From Bradyrhizobium sp. Tv2a-2 (lineage in GTDB: Bacteria; Pseudomonadota; Alphaproteobacteria; Rhizobiales; Xanthobacteraceae), in NCBI RefSeq assembly GCF_000472425.1, contig NZ_AXAI01000001.1, positions 570,768-634,767 on the forward strand: a stretch of 64,000 nucleotides of DNA. Direction: 5' to 3'. Of this stretch, positions 47,901 through 55,110 are shown in pieces (position 1 is the stretch's first letter; every line of letters starts with the position of its first letter). Position numbers and translations under genes: made by a program. The notes below the pieces were generated by a model, which ran no database searches, was not told where the DNA came from, and worked only from the letters and a program-made list of their open reading frames with translations.

Positions 47901-48353
47901 CTGCTCTACGTCATCCTCGTGCGCTTTTGGAAAGCCGAAATAGGCGAGAACGCCGTCCCCCATATAACGGGCAATGACACCTTCGGATTTGGCGATGACC
48001 TCGGCGATGCAAGCGTGGTAGGAGCCTATCACCGCTCGCAGGTCCTCGGGATCAAGGCGGACAGAGAGTGCCGACGAGCCGACAAGATCGCAAAACATTA
48101 CCGTGAGCTGACGGCGCGCGGCGCCCTCCCGCGACACCCTCTTCGTTGCTATTTCAGGTGCGGCGGGAGCGTCGCCCCGAAGATCGGCGATCGCACGCAG
48201 CATCTTGCGCCGGTGCCCCAGAAGAAGACCAAGTTCTTTCAGGTCATGGTCCGTAAGATCGCCCAGCACGGAGAAGTCGATGGCGTTCTCTACGAAACGC
48301 TCCGTGTATTCACTCAAGCCGATCGATGCTAGCCAGTCCGCGATAGCCGTCAT
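45000..48353 (-). CDS. SAM-adenylate/guanylate cyclase-AAA-TPR protein
   Basis: A 1117-residue multidomain signalling protein. Residues 1-62 form a SAM domain (WLASIGLSEYTERFVENAID), then a class III nucleotide cyclase (about 80-260) with metal Asp D89 (FCDLVGSS) and D133 (YMGDGVLAYFGFPKAHEDD) and the transition-state N207 and R211 (ETPNLAARLQ). An AAA/STAND ATPase follows with Walker A GEPGIGKS (307-314) and FVTFEDAHWADPTSLELLT. TPR repeats occupy about 650-1110. Start at 48353; the longer ORF start lacks SAM homology. Family members are common in bradyrhizobia as multi-input ATPase-cyclases. Convergent with the patatin-like gene, 6 bp apart. Confidence 0.9.
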   Translation of the reverse strand: MTAIADWLASIGLSEYTERFVENAIDFSVLGDLTDHDLKELGLLLGHRRKMLRAIADLRGDAPAAPEIATKRVSREGAARRQLTVMFCDLVGSSALSVRLDPEDLRAVIGSYHACIAEVIAKSEGVIARYMGDGVLAYFGFPKAHEDDVEQAIRAGLALVDGVARLRTDINTVLQVRVGIATGMVVVGDLIGEGAAKEQEVIGETPNLAARLQALAMPGTVLICESTRRLTEGQFEYRNVGPVMLKGWAQPLPAWEVLGASGVESRFEALHKTRLTPPIGRDEEIDLLLRRWHKAASGEGSAVVLTGEPGIGKSHIAQALGEQLKETEPHITVRFFCSAHHTNSALYPFIRQLERAARFERTDLPDAKFSKIAALLGQSGAAPDQIVPPLANLLSVPADGRYRLPEPSPQKRREMTLAALLTQLTALATRQPVFVTFEDAHWADPTSLELLTLTLEKITQLRVLMLITARPEFMPPWPGHAHVTTLSLTRLNRRNGAALIERVTAGKALPAEVMDQILARTDGVPLFVEELTKTVLETGLLEEQDGRYVLNRPLPPMAIPTTLHASLLARLDRLAPVREVAQIGAVVGREFSYELLNIVAGLPGKRLEEALAQLVQSELIFCRGEIPRATYTFKHALVRDAAYSGLLKSRRAGLHAMIADAIEQRFPEIVEAQPETVAHHLTEAGLFEKATGYWLLAGKKAAARSANLEAIAHLERGIEATVHMDNSERKDRLELEFQVSLGPCLIAMQGPASNKAVATFVRARELCERLGDPPEQLQIMFWLTTASVIRGELPVAQETIAALLHLTETRGDRPALLNATRGQAMIRLFMGRLADAREAIERAFAEFETSSEDDRLAARAAGQDAGVADLALMSWVLWLLGHSDTAVTRMDAAIERANAINHPHSQAYACYYASVLHALRGEMLRSQRYAERCHALSEEHGFRQWHGLAQAVRGICVTSLQPSSRAGEEIRAAMDEYRGAGYHLGITALYVLLCPVLLLGQEYETALALIEQGLMTVNRNSERIFEAELYRLKARTLVLRGAKDDGTELLQKALRTARCQHAKALELRAATDLAALWMEQGKHEEALEVLTPIYGWFTEGFETQDLKQAKALLDRLG

Positions 48354-48440
48354 AGCGACCCTGTGGCTCAGGGTCGTGACAATACCACGTTTGGAAGACA
48401 TGCGCGAACGGCCTTGTCTCCGGACGATGCGTCCCCTGGA

Positions 48441-49391
48441 TCAAAATGCCGCGCTCCTCGCCTGCGCGATCATCGCCTCGATCTCGGCGATGACGCGCTC
48501 CCCAGCCGCCTGCTGCACCATATGGCCGACACCCGCGAGCACGACGAGTCTCGTGTGCGGCACCGCACGTGCAAACGCACGGGCGTGGATCTCCGTCGAC
48601 ACCGTCGTGTCGGCATCGCCTGCAAGGATCGTCACGGGGAGCCTGATTTCTCCATAGCGCGGCGCCTGCTCGACCACGGCCTGCTTCAAGGTCACGAGGT
48701 CGCGGGCATTGGCGAGAAACTCGCGCGGCCGCAAGAGCAGCAGCGTCGCGGTGTCCTGCACAAAACAATCGGGCATCGCCTGCGGCAGGAATACGTTTCG
48801 GGCGCCGGGTTCGGCGAGCAGCAGGCCGAGCGGCAGCGTGATGGTGTAGGCGAGCAGCGGCCCGATGAGGGGCGTGGTGACCACCTCGTTGTAGCGGCCG
48901 ACCCCGCCGCGCCAGGGATGGGTGACCGGCGCCAGCATGACGAGACCCGCAAGCTGCTCCGGGCGATCAAGCGCCAGCCGCGCGCCAAGCGCCCCGCTCC
49001 AGGAATGCACCACCAGGACGGCGCGGCCGATCCCGAGCTTGTCCAGGGCTTGCGCGATCATCCGCGCCTGGGCGCCGGGCGTCGAATCCATCTCGCTGTC
49101 GCGGTCGCTCCAGCCGTGCCCCGGCCGATCGATCAGGATCACCCGATACCGCTGGGCCAGCAGCTCGCCGAGCGGCCTGCGCATCACCTCGAGATTGGAG
49201 CTTGCGCCATGAATCAGGACGATCGGCGGGTCAGAACTGTGGCGCCGCCCCAGATCAACCACATTCAAGCGCCCGCCTTCGACCGCGATCGTTTCGCCGC
49301 GCTGGGGATAACTTCGCCGCAAGAGCCAAACGCCGGCCTGCGTGAGCAGCGCCAATCCGGCCAGCGCGCCCGCGACAATGATTGATATCAT
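48441..49391 (-). CDS. Membrane-anchored alpha/beta hydrolase
   Basis: A 316-residue protein. Start at 49391 gives an N-terminal membrane anchor (MISIIVAGALAGLALLTQAGVWLL). Hydrolase motifs: LIHGASSN, nucleophile elbow VHSWSG (Ser), acid Asp in AGDADTT and His in GVGHMV. It resembles haloalkane-dehalogenase/epoxide-hydrolase-like folds but has Ser, not Asp, at the nucleophile. Same strand as and about 90 bp upstream of the cyclase gene. Confidence 0.85.
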   Translation of the reverse strand: MISIIVAGALAGLALLTQAGVWLLRRSYPQRGETIAVEGGRLNVVDLGRRHSSDPPIVLIHGASSNLEVMRRPLGELLAQRYRVILIDRPGHGWSDRDSEMDSTPGAQARMIAQALDKLGIGRAVLVVHSWSGALGARLALDRPEQLAGLVMLAPVTHPWRGGVGRYNEVVTTPLIGPLLAYTITLPLGLLLAEPGARNVFLPQAMPDCFVQDTATLLLLRPREFLANARDLVTLKQAVVEQAPRYGEIRLPVTILAGDADTTVSTEIHARAFARAVPHTRLVVLAGVGHMVQQAAGERVIAEIEAMIAQARSAAF

Positions 49392-49650
49392 TGAGCTTAT
49401 CCTGACCGTCCACACGGCGGACCAGCTACGCAGCCGCGCCAAAGTGGTTTCGGGACTGGCCAGTTTTCCCGCGTTATCCCCTGTGCTGTCATAGTGACGT
49501 CGTCGGCCTTTTTATAACCATGGTCGGCACTATTTCTGAGCGGCGGGCGCAGACCATTTTGAGACAATTGCCGCCGACTTGTCCACGTCATCCACAGGAA
49601 CGCGGAACACATATCGGTAATTGCTCCTCAATCAAATGGAGGGATGTTGC

Positions 49651-49833
49651 ATGAGTATCCGATCGAGCGATGCCGCTATCGACGAAATCGTGGCGAGCTG
49701 CAATGGTGATCTCCGCGGCGCGGTGCGGGCCTTGCTACTGATCAACGAGCATCTGGAGGCAGAGCTGGCGCAGCTTTACGCCACCGCCGCCCACAACGGC
49801 CTTGCCGAGCGGCGCAACAGCGCACTGCACTAG
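49651..49833 (+). CDS. Small conserved protein, unknown
   Basis: A 60-residue protein from ATG 49651, which has GGAGGG 5-8 nt before it. It is mostly one or two helices (SDAAIDEIVASCNGDLRGAVRALLLINEHLEAELAQLYA) with a single Cys. Similar short proteins occur in bradyrhizobia next to unrelated genes; no domain or role is known to me. It is convergent with the next, minus-strand gene. Confidence 0.65.
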   Translation: MSIRSSDAAIDEIVASCNGDLRGAVRALLLINEHLEAELAQLYATAAHNGLAERRNSALH

Positions 49834-49855
49834 ACCCCACTGTTAGATCCCATCA

Positions 49856-50113
49856 TTACTTGTCGTCGGCTTCGTCCTTGCCCGGATCGACCTTCGGGCA
49901 GGCGGCAATGGTCGAGCGGGCGAGCTTGGCGTCGCCGCGCGACTTGTATGGCCCATCCACAAACCAGATGTTGCCGCCGTCCACCACCGGATTGCTGGTG
50001 ACGATGGAGCATCCGCTCGTGGCGTGGCTTCCGACCACCCAGAACATGCCGTCTGCAACGGCCGGCGCCGCAAGCGCCGCGACAAGGGTGCCCGTGAGCA
50101 TCACGCGCTTCAT
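49856..50113 (-). CDS. Small exported protein, unknown
   Basis: An 85-residue protein from the ATG at 50113 (MKRVMLTGTLVAALAAPAVADG signal peptide). The mature 63 residues are compact, with two Cys (TSGC and IAAC) likely disulfide-bonded and a Lys/Asp-rich tail (KVDPGKDEADDK). The internal GGNIWFVDGPYKSRGDAK looks like a beta hairpin. No domain recognised; the location should be periplasmic. Confidence 0.75.
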   Translation of the reverse strand: MKRVMLTGTLVAALAAPAVADGMFWVVGSHATSGCSIVTSNPVVDGGNIWFVDGPYKSRGDAKLARSTIAACPKVDPGKDEADDK

Positions 50114-50216
50114 GGTCTTGCTCCTCATGCAAGCTGAGTGAGAGGCTGCCCCGGACGTATCGGGAAACGTCCGGGCGGGCAACGGGCAGCCTTGATCTAA
50201 GGTAAATTTCGTGCCG

Positions 50217-50885
50217 CTAGATATCTCGGCCTTCGACCTTTTCGGTGAGCTGCTTGACCAGCTCCGGCACCTTCTCCAGATGCGGATTGATCGCGAGTGC
50301 CTTGCGAAAGGCTTCCAGCGCGCGCTTGTCGTCACCGAGGTCCTGCATGATCATGCCGAGCCCGGCGAGCGCGGCAAAATGCCGGGGCTCGCGGACCAGC
50401 ACCTGCTGGATGTCGGCGAGCGAGCGGGTATAGTCGTTCCGCAGGTAATACAGTGTGGCGCGCCGGTTCCAGGCTTCCACATAATCCGGGCGCAACTTGA
50501 TGACGGCATCCAGCAGCTTGATCGCGAGCTCGGGCTGCTGGCCCTCCATTGCGGCCTTGGCACGCAACATCAGCAGCGCGGCCGTATCGCTCGAAGTCTG
50601 CAGCCAGATCGCCCAGATCCGCGCCTCGACGGCCTTGGCGCTGTCCTCGTCCGGCGCGGCCTTGAGCGCGCCGAACAGGAAATCGAGCCCCTTGGCCCGG
50701 TCCGTGGGAACCTTGGGCAGCTTGGCCGGCGCCTCCGGCAGCTTTCTTTTGGAGGAATTGGGCTGGTTGGGATTTGGCTGGTCCTGGGCGAAGCCGTCGA
50801 CCGGAAGCGCCGCGAGCATCGCGGCAAGACCTAAAGCGGTCAGGAAGCGGCGAGCCGTCAGGGCCGCAAGGAATCTCTCTGCCAT
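50217..50885 (-). CDS. Exported tetratricopeptide repeat protein
   Basis: A 222-residue exported TPR protein. Start at 50885 gives signal MAERFLAALTARRFLTALGLAAMLAALPVDGFA. After a Pro/Asn-rich linker (NPNQPNSSKRKLPEAPAKLP) come about four TPR-like units (about 60-205), ending in YLRNDYTRSLADIQQVL and FAALAGLGMIMQDLGD. It probably acts as a periplasmic scaffold, like other bradyrhizobial TPR proteins near envelope genes. No partner is visible. Confidence 0.85.
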   Translation of the reverse strand: MAERFLAALTARRFLTALGLAAMLAALPVDGFAQDQPNPNQPNSSKRKLPEAPAKLPKVPTDRAKGLDFLFGALKAAPDEDSAKAVEARIWAIWLQTSSDTAALLMLRAKAAMEGQQPELAIKLLDAVIKLRPDYVEAWNRRATLYYLRNDYTRSLADIQQVLVREPRHFAALAGLGMIMQDLGDDKRALEAFRKALAINPHLEKVPELVKQLTEKVEGRDI

Positions 50886-51050
50886 GGGCAAAGTGTAAGC
50901 GCAGCCCTTACGGCTTGCCAAGCAGGGAGCCGTCAAACAGCCGTGAGAGGGGCAATTTTACCGCTGGAACAGACCGGTTGACGAAGTTAGCCAGCCGAAT
51001 GTGCCGATCGATAGCGAGCCGACCGATCAGCCAGCCAGCCGGCCAAACGA

Positions 51051-51176
51051 TCAGCCCTGGCGCGCCTTGAAGCGGCGCTGGACCTTGTTGATCACATAGA
51101 CCCGGCCCTTGCGGCGGACCAGACGGTTGGCACGGTGGCGGCCGCGCAGTGATTTCAACGAGTTACGGACCTTCAT
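51051..51176 (-). CDS. rpmJ: 50S ribosomal protein L36, C-minus type
   Basis: A 41-residue ribosomal protein, easily missed because it is too short for a usual ORF cutoff. The reading is [20 protein letters not shown] then [21 protein letters not shown]. The zinc-ligand Cys/His residues of classic L36 are absent, so this is the C-minus (YkgO-like) paralogue usual in alphaproteobacteria. In other bacteria such copies replace zinc-binding L36 when zinc is scarce; no Zur box was seen here. Confidence 0.95.
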   Translation of the reverse strand: MKVRNSLKSLRGRHRANRLVRRKGRVYVINKVQRRFKARQG

Positions 51177-51349
51177 GGCAAAATCCTGATGCTTCCAAAG
51201 GCCGTTACGACAGCCGGATGTGGCAAAATGGGGATCATCCCGCCGGCGGCAACCGCCCGGGATGGCGCAGTTTCTAAGCGATCGGAGGGGCCAATGTCAA
51301 TGCGAATGGCCCCTTCCCACCGCTCCAATTCGGCGCCGCGCATGACGCC

Positions 51350-51451
51350 AAAGCGCGATGAGATCTGGTTGAATCGTCGTCGCGCATTAGGTCTTTGATT
51401 GAGCATGATCCCTTCGGAAAACCGCTACACACTTTTCCGGATCATGCTTTA
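51350..51451 (-). repeat. Dispersed ~100-bp two-hairpin repeat, copy 2 (inverted)
   Basis: Full copy of the element at 7413 in opposite orientation: AAAGCGCGATGAGATCTGG to GGATCATGCTTTA. It lies about 20 nt beyond the MaoC stop at 51472, acting as its likely terminator. Confidence 0.85.
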
Positions 51452-51471
51452 GCGAGCCGCTGCCGCTGAAA

Positions 51472-51918
51472 TCAGGGCGAAATCGCCTTCGGGAACTCGA
51501 CCATGGCCTCGCCGGTCGCGACCCTCTCGTCGTGCTGGTTGCGAACCACGACGTCGATAAGAACCCAGCGCGACTTTGCCGTCTCCTGTTTTGACCTGAT
51601 GATGCCAGAGGGCCGGATCGTGTCGCCCGGCTGGACCGGCTTCACCCAGCGCGTCTCGAGGCGGCGATGAACGGCATCGCGGGGATAGGCCCAGTCGGTG
51701 ATCATCCGAGAGATCAGCCCGAAATTGTTCATGCCGTGCATGATGACGCCGCCGAACTGGGTCTGGCCGAAGCTGCCCTTCATAAACTCGTCGTCGAGAT
51801 GCAGCGGATTGTAGTCGAGCGAGGCATCGCAAAACAGGCGGATGGATTCGCGGGTAACGGCGAATTGCGGACCCTCGATGCCGTCGCCGGCGTTCAGATT
51901 TTCGAATACGTTGGTCAT
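51472..51918 (-). CDS. MaoC family dehydratase, catalytic half
   Basis: A 148-residue hot-dog-fold (R)-enoyl-CoA hydratase-type subunit. The catalytic motif DYNPLHLDDEF (D35 and H40 with the HotDog helix) and GGVIMHGMNNFGL are intact. It starts 12 nt after the upstream hot-dog gene, so the two are cotranscribed and probably form a heterodimer like HadAB, of which this is the active half. Substrate is an enoyl- or 3-hydroxyacyl-CoA of unknown chain. Confidence 0.88.
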   Translation of the reverse strand: MTNVFENLNAGDGIEGPQFAVTRESIRLFCDASLDYNPLHLDDEFMKGSFGQTQFGGVIMHGMNNFGLISRMITDWAYPRDAVHRRLETRWVKPVQPGDTIRPSGIIRSKQETAKSRWVLIDVVVRNQHDERVATGEAMVEFPKAISP

Positions 51919-51930
51919 GGCGCCTTCCCT

Positions 51931-52407
51931 TCATACCGGCCGGATGGTCCAGCCGCGGCCCGAACAGACCACGTCGCCCTTCCCGTTGAAGAAGACGTTG
52001 TCGTGCACCACAAACAGCCGTTCGCGCTTGATGAACTTGTCCAGCGCGCGCGCCTGGAGCGTAATGACGTCGTCCGGCCGCGCGGGAATGTTGTAGCTCC
52101 AGGACTGGCCGGCGTTGATCGTGCCGGGCGAGCGCATCCAGTCATCCGCCGGCGTACAGGAGAACATCAGCAGGATATGGATCGAGGGCGGCGCGATCAG
52201 TCCGCCGTAGCGCGTCGTCCTGGCATAGGCCTCGTCGAAATAGAGCGGGTGTGTCTCGCCCACCGCCCGGCAATAGAGTTCGACGGCCTGGCGGGTCAGC
52301 GTGTAGGGAATGGTCTTGCGCGGCTCGCCCGGAACGATGTCATCCCAGACCTTGCGCAGATTGGCGTCTTTCCAGAAATCGGTCTCGAAGGCTGCCGCCT
52401 CGGCCAT
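51931..52407 (-). CDS. FAS1-type MaoC N-terminal dehydratase, non-catalytic half
   Basis: A 158-residue hot-dog protein of the PF13452 (FAS1_DH) group. The start is the ATG at 52407 (MAEAAAFETDFWKDANL); a longer in-frame ORF above it is not coding. The position of the catalytic Asp/His reads GETHPLYFDEAY, so the active-site pair is missing, while the PPSIHILLMFS and VFFNGKGDVVCSGRG strands are normal. It should pair with the downstream MaoC subunit to bind substrate. The gene is divergent from an amidohydrolase. Confidence 0.85.
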   Translation of the reverse strand: MAEAAAFETDFWKDANLRKVWDDIVPGEPRKTIPYTLTRQAVELYCRAVGETHPLYFDEAYARTTRYGGLIAPPSIHILLMFSCTPADDWMRSPGTINAGQSWSYNIPARPDDVITLQARALDKFIKRERLFVVHDNVFFNGKGDVVCSGRGWTIRPV

Positions 52408-52534
52408 TTCGTCCTCCCTGTTCTTGTTGTTGGGCCTGCGAACAATACGCGAAGCCGCCGGGGAGCAAGAGACCTTTGCTGGACGCGAATGGCGTTGCCC
52501 CCAAACAGCGTCCGGTTCGGGCTTGCCAAAATCG

Positions 52535-52547
52535 TTATAAGGTATAA
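52535..52547. promoter_or_regulatory. TTATA-AGG-TATAA dyad between divergent genes
   Basis: A short dyad in the 186-bp gap between the MaoC pair and the amidohydrolase. It overlaps a TATAAT that could be the -10 of the plus-strand gene. Wider arms GGTTCGGG (52514) and CCCGAACC (52555) surround it, nearly co-centred. It may be a shared operator. Confidence 0.5.
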
Positions 52548-52593
52548 TCAATTTCCCGAACCCTGAAAGCCAAGCCGCCGGGACGGAAAAGCC

Positions 52594-53478
52594 ATGCCCA
52601 AACTTACGCTGCCCAATCTCGACGATGTCGTTGCGATCGACATCCACACCCACGCCGAGGAGCCCTGCGGCATGCATGGCGACGACGGCTATGACGATTT
52701 CCAGGCGCAGATGGCGGAATATTTCAAGTCGCCGCACAAGCATCCGCCGACGGTGCCGGAGACGGCCGCCTATTACCGGGCGAAGAAGATCGCCGCCGTG
52801 ATCTTCCCTGTCGATGCCGAGCGCGAGACCGGCTTCCGCCGCTACAACAACGACGAGATGCTCGAGATCGCGTCGCAAAATCTCGACGTGCTGATCCCCT
52901 TTGCCAGCATCGATCCGCACAAGGGCAAGCTCGGCGTGCGCGAGGCCAAGCGGCTGATGCAGGATTATGGCGTCCGCGGCTTCAAGTTCCACCCGACCAT
53001 GCAGGGCTTCTATGCCAATGACCGGATGGCCTATCCGCTCTATGAAGCCATCAATGACGGCGGCGCGATCGCGTTGTTCCATACCGGGCAGACAGGCGTC
53101 GGCAGCGGCATGCCCGGCGGCATGGGCATGCGGCTGAAATATTCCAATCCGATGTATATGGACGACGTGGCGGCGGATTTCCCCGACCTGAAGATCATCC
53201 TGGCGCATCCCTCCTTCCCCTGGCAGGAGGAGGCGCTGTCGGTCGCGACCCACAAGCCGAACGTCTATATCGACCTCTCCGGCTGGTCGCCGAAATATTT
53301 CCCGCCGATCCTGGTCCGCTACATCAATTCCATTTTGCAGGATAAGATGCTGTTCGGCTCGGACTGGCCGGTCATCACGCCGGACCGGTGGCTTGCGGAT
53401 TTCGCCAAGCTCGACATCCGCGACGAGATCCGGCCGAAAGTGCTGAAGGCCAACGCGCGCAAGCTGCTCGGCATCTAA
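52594..53478 (+). CDS. Amidohydrolase (PF04909, ACMSD-like)
   Basis: A 294-residue metal-dependent hydrolase or decarboxylase of the amidohydrolase-2 family. DIHTHAEEP supplies the HxH ligands, FKFHPTMQ a carboxylate-interacting region, FHTGQ a further His, ILAHPSFPW the conserved His and FGSDWPV the metal Asp. Zn- or Mn-dependent hydrolysis or decarboxylation of an aromatic or carboxylic acid is expected (gamma-resorcylate, ACMSD and 4-oxalomesaconate hydratase belong here). Divergent from the MaoC pair, which suggests one acyl-CoA/aromatic route. Confidence 0.87.
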   Translation: MPKLTLPNLDDVVAIDIHTHAEEPCGMHGDDGYDDFQAQMAEYFKSPHKHPPTVPETAAYYRAKKIAAVIFPVDAERETGFRRYNNDEMLEIASQNLDVLIPFASIDPHKGKLGVREAKRLMQDYGVRGFKFHPTMQGFYANDRMAYPLYEAINDGGAIALFHTGQTGVGSGMPGGMGMRLKYSNPMYMDDVAADFPDLKIILAHPSFPWQEEALSVATHKPNVYIDLSGWSPKYFPPILVRYINSILQDKMLFGSDWPVITPDRWLADFAKLDIRDEIRPKVLKANARKLLGI

Positions 53479-53518
53479 CGGAAGCGGCATCGCGCAACCC
53501 AACCTCGAGGGTTACGCG

Positions 53519-54364
53519 ATGCCAAAGCTGCTGACCGTCGCCGCTCTCATTGCCGCGCTTTTCTCTGCGAGCGCGGCGATCGCGGCCGAGCAATCCGCCC
53601 GCATTGTCGAACTGGAAACGCCGCTCGCCAGCAGCCAGCCGCTGCAGGCCTATCTCCGACAGCCCGAGGGTGGCGGCGCTCTTCCCGCGGTAGTGCTGCT
53701 GCACGGCTGCGCCGGCAACTACAAGCGGCTCGACGAGCGCTGGGGCAATCGGATCGCCGGCTGGGGTTACGTTACACTGACCGTCGACAGTTTCGGGCCA
53801 CGCGGCCTCGAGAACACCTGCACCAGCGGGGCGCCGGTCGACTTGGCCTTCGATGCCTACCGGGCCCTCGACTATCTTGCCCTGCAGCCGTTCGTCGACA
53901 CGAACCGCGTCGTGCTGCTTGGCTTTTCGCAAGGCGGCTGGCTGACGCTAACCTCGCTCGAAAGCAGCGTCATCGAGGCAACCGCGCACCACAAATTCCG
54001 TGCGGGCATCGCCTTCTATCCGCCCTGTAAGGGTTTCAAGGACAACATGACGGTGCCGACCTTGATCCTGATCGGCGCAAGCGACGACTGGACGCCGGCG
54101 CAAGATTGCCGCGATATGGTCGAAGGGCGCGACGGCTTCGGCATTTCTCGCGAGAAGGGAATGGGCGTGCCCGCGAAGCTGATCGTCTATCCCGGCGCCT
54201 ATCATGCCTTCGATACGGTCACGCTTCAGACTCCGCGGACCTATCTTGGCCACCATCTCGAATACAATCAGACGGCTGCCGAGCAGTCGATCGAGGCTGT
54301 ACACGATTTTCTCGCAAGCATGATCGGCGGCAGGGATGAGGGCCGGTCGAAACCGGACAGGTGA
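53519..54364 (+). CDS. Secreted dienelactone hydrolase-family protein
   Basis: A 281-residue exported enzyme. Signal peptide MPKLLTVAALIAALFSASAAIAAE; nucleophile elbow LLGFSQGGW with an intact Ser; acid Asp in GASDDWT; His in YPGAYHAFD. It is the catalytically complete relative of the gene at 7625, which has Ala at the nucleophile. Its stop overlaps the GTG of the haloacid dehalogenase gene by 4 bp (GTGA), so the three genes to 55601 look like one transcript. Confidence 0.9.
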   Translation: MPKLLTVAALIAALFSASAAIAAEQSARIVELETPLASSQPLQAYLRQPEGGGALPAVVLLHGCAGNYKRLDERWGNRIAGWGYVTLTVDSFGPRGLENTCTSGAPVDLAFDAYRALDYLALQPFVDTNRVVLLGFSQGGWLTLTSLESSVIEATAHHKFRAGIAFYPPCKGFKDNMTVPTLILIGASDDWTPAQDCRDMVEGRDGFGISREKGMGVPAKLIVYPGAYHAFDTVTLQTPRTYLGHHLEYNQTAAEQSIEAVHDFLASMIGGRDEGRSKPDR

Positions 54365-55110
54365 CGAAGATGAACATCAAGGCCGTCGTGTTCGACGCTT
54401 ATGGCACGCTGTACGACATCCAGTCGGTGGCCGCGGTTACGGAAGAGACGTTTCCGGACTACGGCGACATCATCACACAAATCTGGCGCATCAAGCAGCT
54501 TGAATATAGCTGGCTGCGCACGCTGATGGGCCGTTACGAGAGTTTTGCCACCGTCACGCGAGACTCTCTTGCCTATACGCTGCGCGTGCTCGGCCTGACT
54601 TATGAGCCCGAGGCCTTCGAGCGCATCATCGACAAATATCTGCATCTCGACCTCTATCCGGACGCGATGGACGCACTCGGCGCCATGCGGGACCGCAAGC
54701 TCGCGATCCTCTCCAATGGCAGCCCCGACATGCTCGACGCGCTGGTGCGCAACTCGGGGCTCGACCGCGTCCTCAACGCGACCATCAGCGTCGACGCCAA
54801 CAGGATCTTCAAGCCGAGCCCCCTCGCCTACGGCCTGATCGAAACGACACTTGCCATCCCGCCTGCTTCCGTGCTCTTCGTCTCCTCGAACCCGTGGGAC
54901 GCCTGCGGTGCCAAGGCCTTCGGCCTCAACGTCGCCTGGATCGAGCGGGTGACGCCGGAAGCGATGGCGCTCGCCTGCGTCGAGACTGAAACCATTGCCC
55001 CGCTGACCATGTTCAAGACCCTGCGCACCCAGATGGACGAACTTGGCTTCGCGCCGGATCATCGCGTCCGGTCGCTGGCGGAATTGCCTCCTATTGTGAA
55101 AGCCGCATGA
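54361..55110 (+). CDS. L-2-haloacid dehalogenase (HAD superfamily)
   Basis: A 249-residue enzyme hydrolysing L-2-haloacids to D-2-hydroxyacids. All L-DEX key residues are present: nucleophile D12 in FDAYGT, Arg43 in QIWRIKQ, Ser/Asn in SNGSPDML, Lys and Tyr in FKPSPLAYG and Ser, Asn and Asp in SSNPWDACG. The GTG start overlaps the upstream stop; an ATG at 54370 is an alternative. This is the second dehalogenase in the window. It precedes ybaK by a 4-bp overlap. Confidence 0.94.
   Translation: MTKMNIKAVVFDAYGTLYDIQSVAAVTEETFPDYGDIITQIWRIKQLEYSWLRTLMGRYESFATVTRDSLAYTLRVLGLTYEPEAFERIIDKYLHLDLYPDAMDALGAMRDRKLAILSNGSPDMLDALVRNSGLDRVLNATISVDANRIFKPSPLAYGLIETTLAIPPASVLFVSSNPWDACGAKAFGLNVAWIERVTPEAMALACVETETIAPLTMFKTLRTQMDELGFAPDHRVRSLAELPPIVKAA

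Noticed and set aside
43458..48353. A complete CBASS defence operon
   Set aside because: The cyclase is class III, not a CD-NTase; the genes are convergent, and no cyclic-nucleotide sensor domain is visible in the patatin.
52408..53502. N-terminal extension of the MaoC ORF opposite the amidohydrolase
   Set aside because: The region has no similarity to MaoC proteins and overlaps a clear gene on the other strand; the ATG at 52407 is the start.
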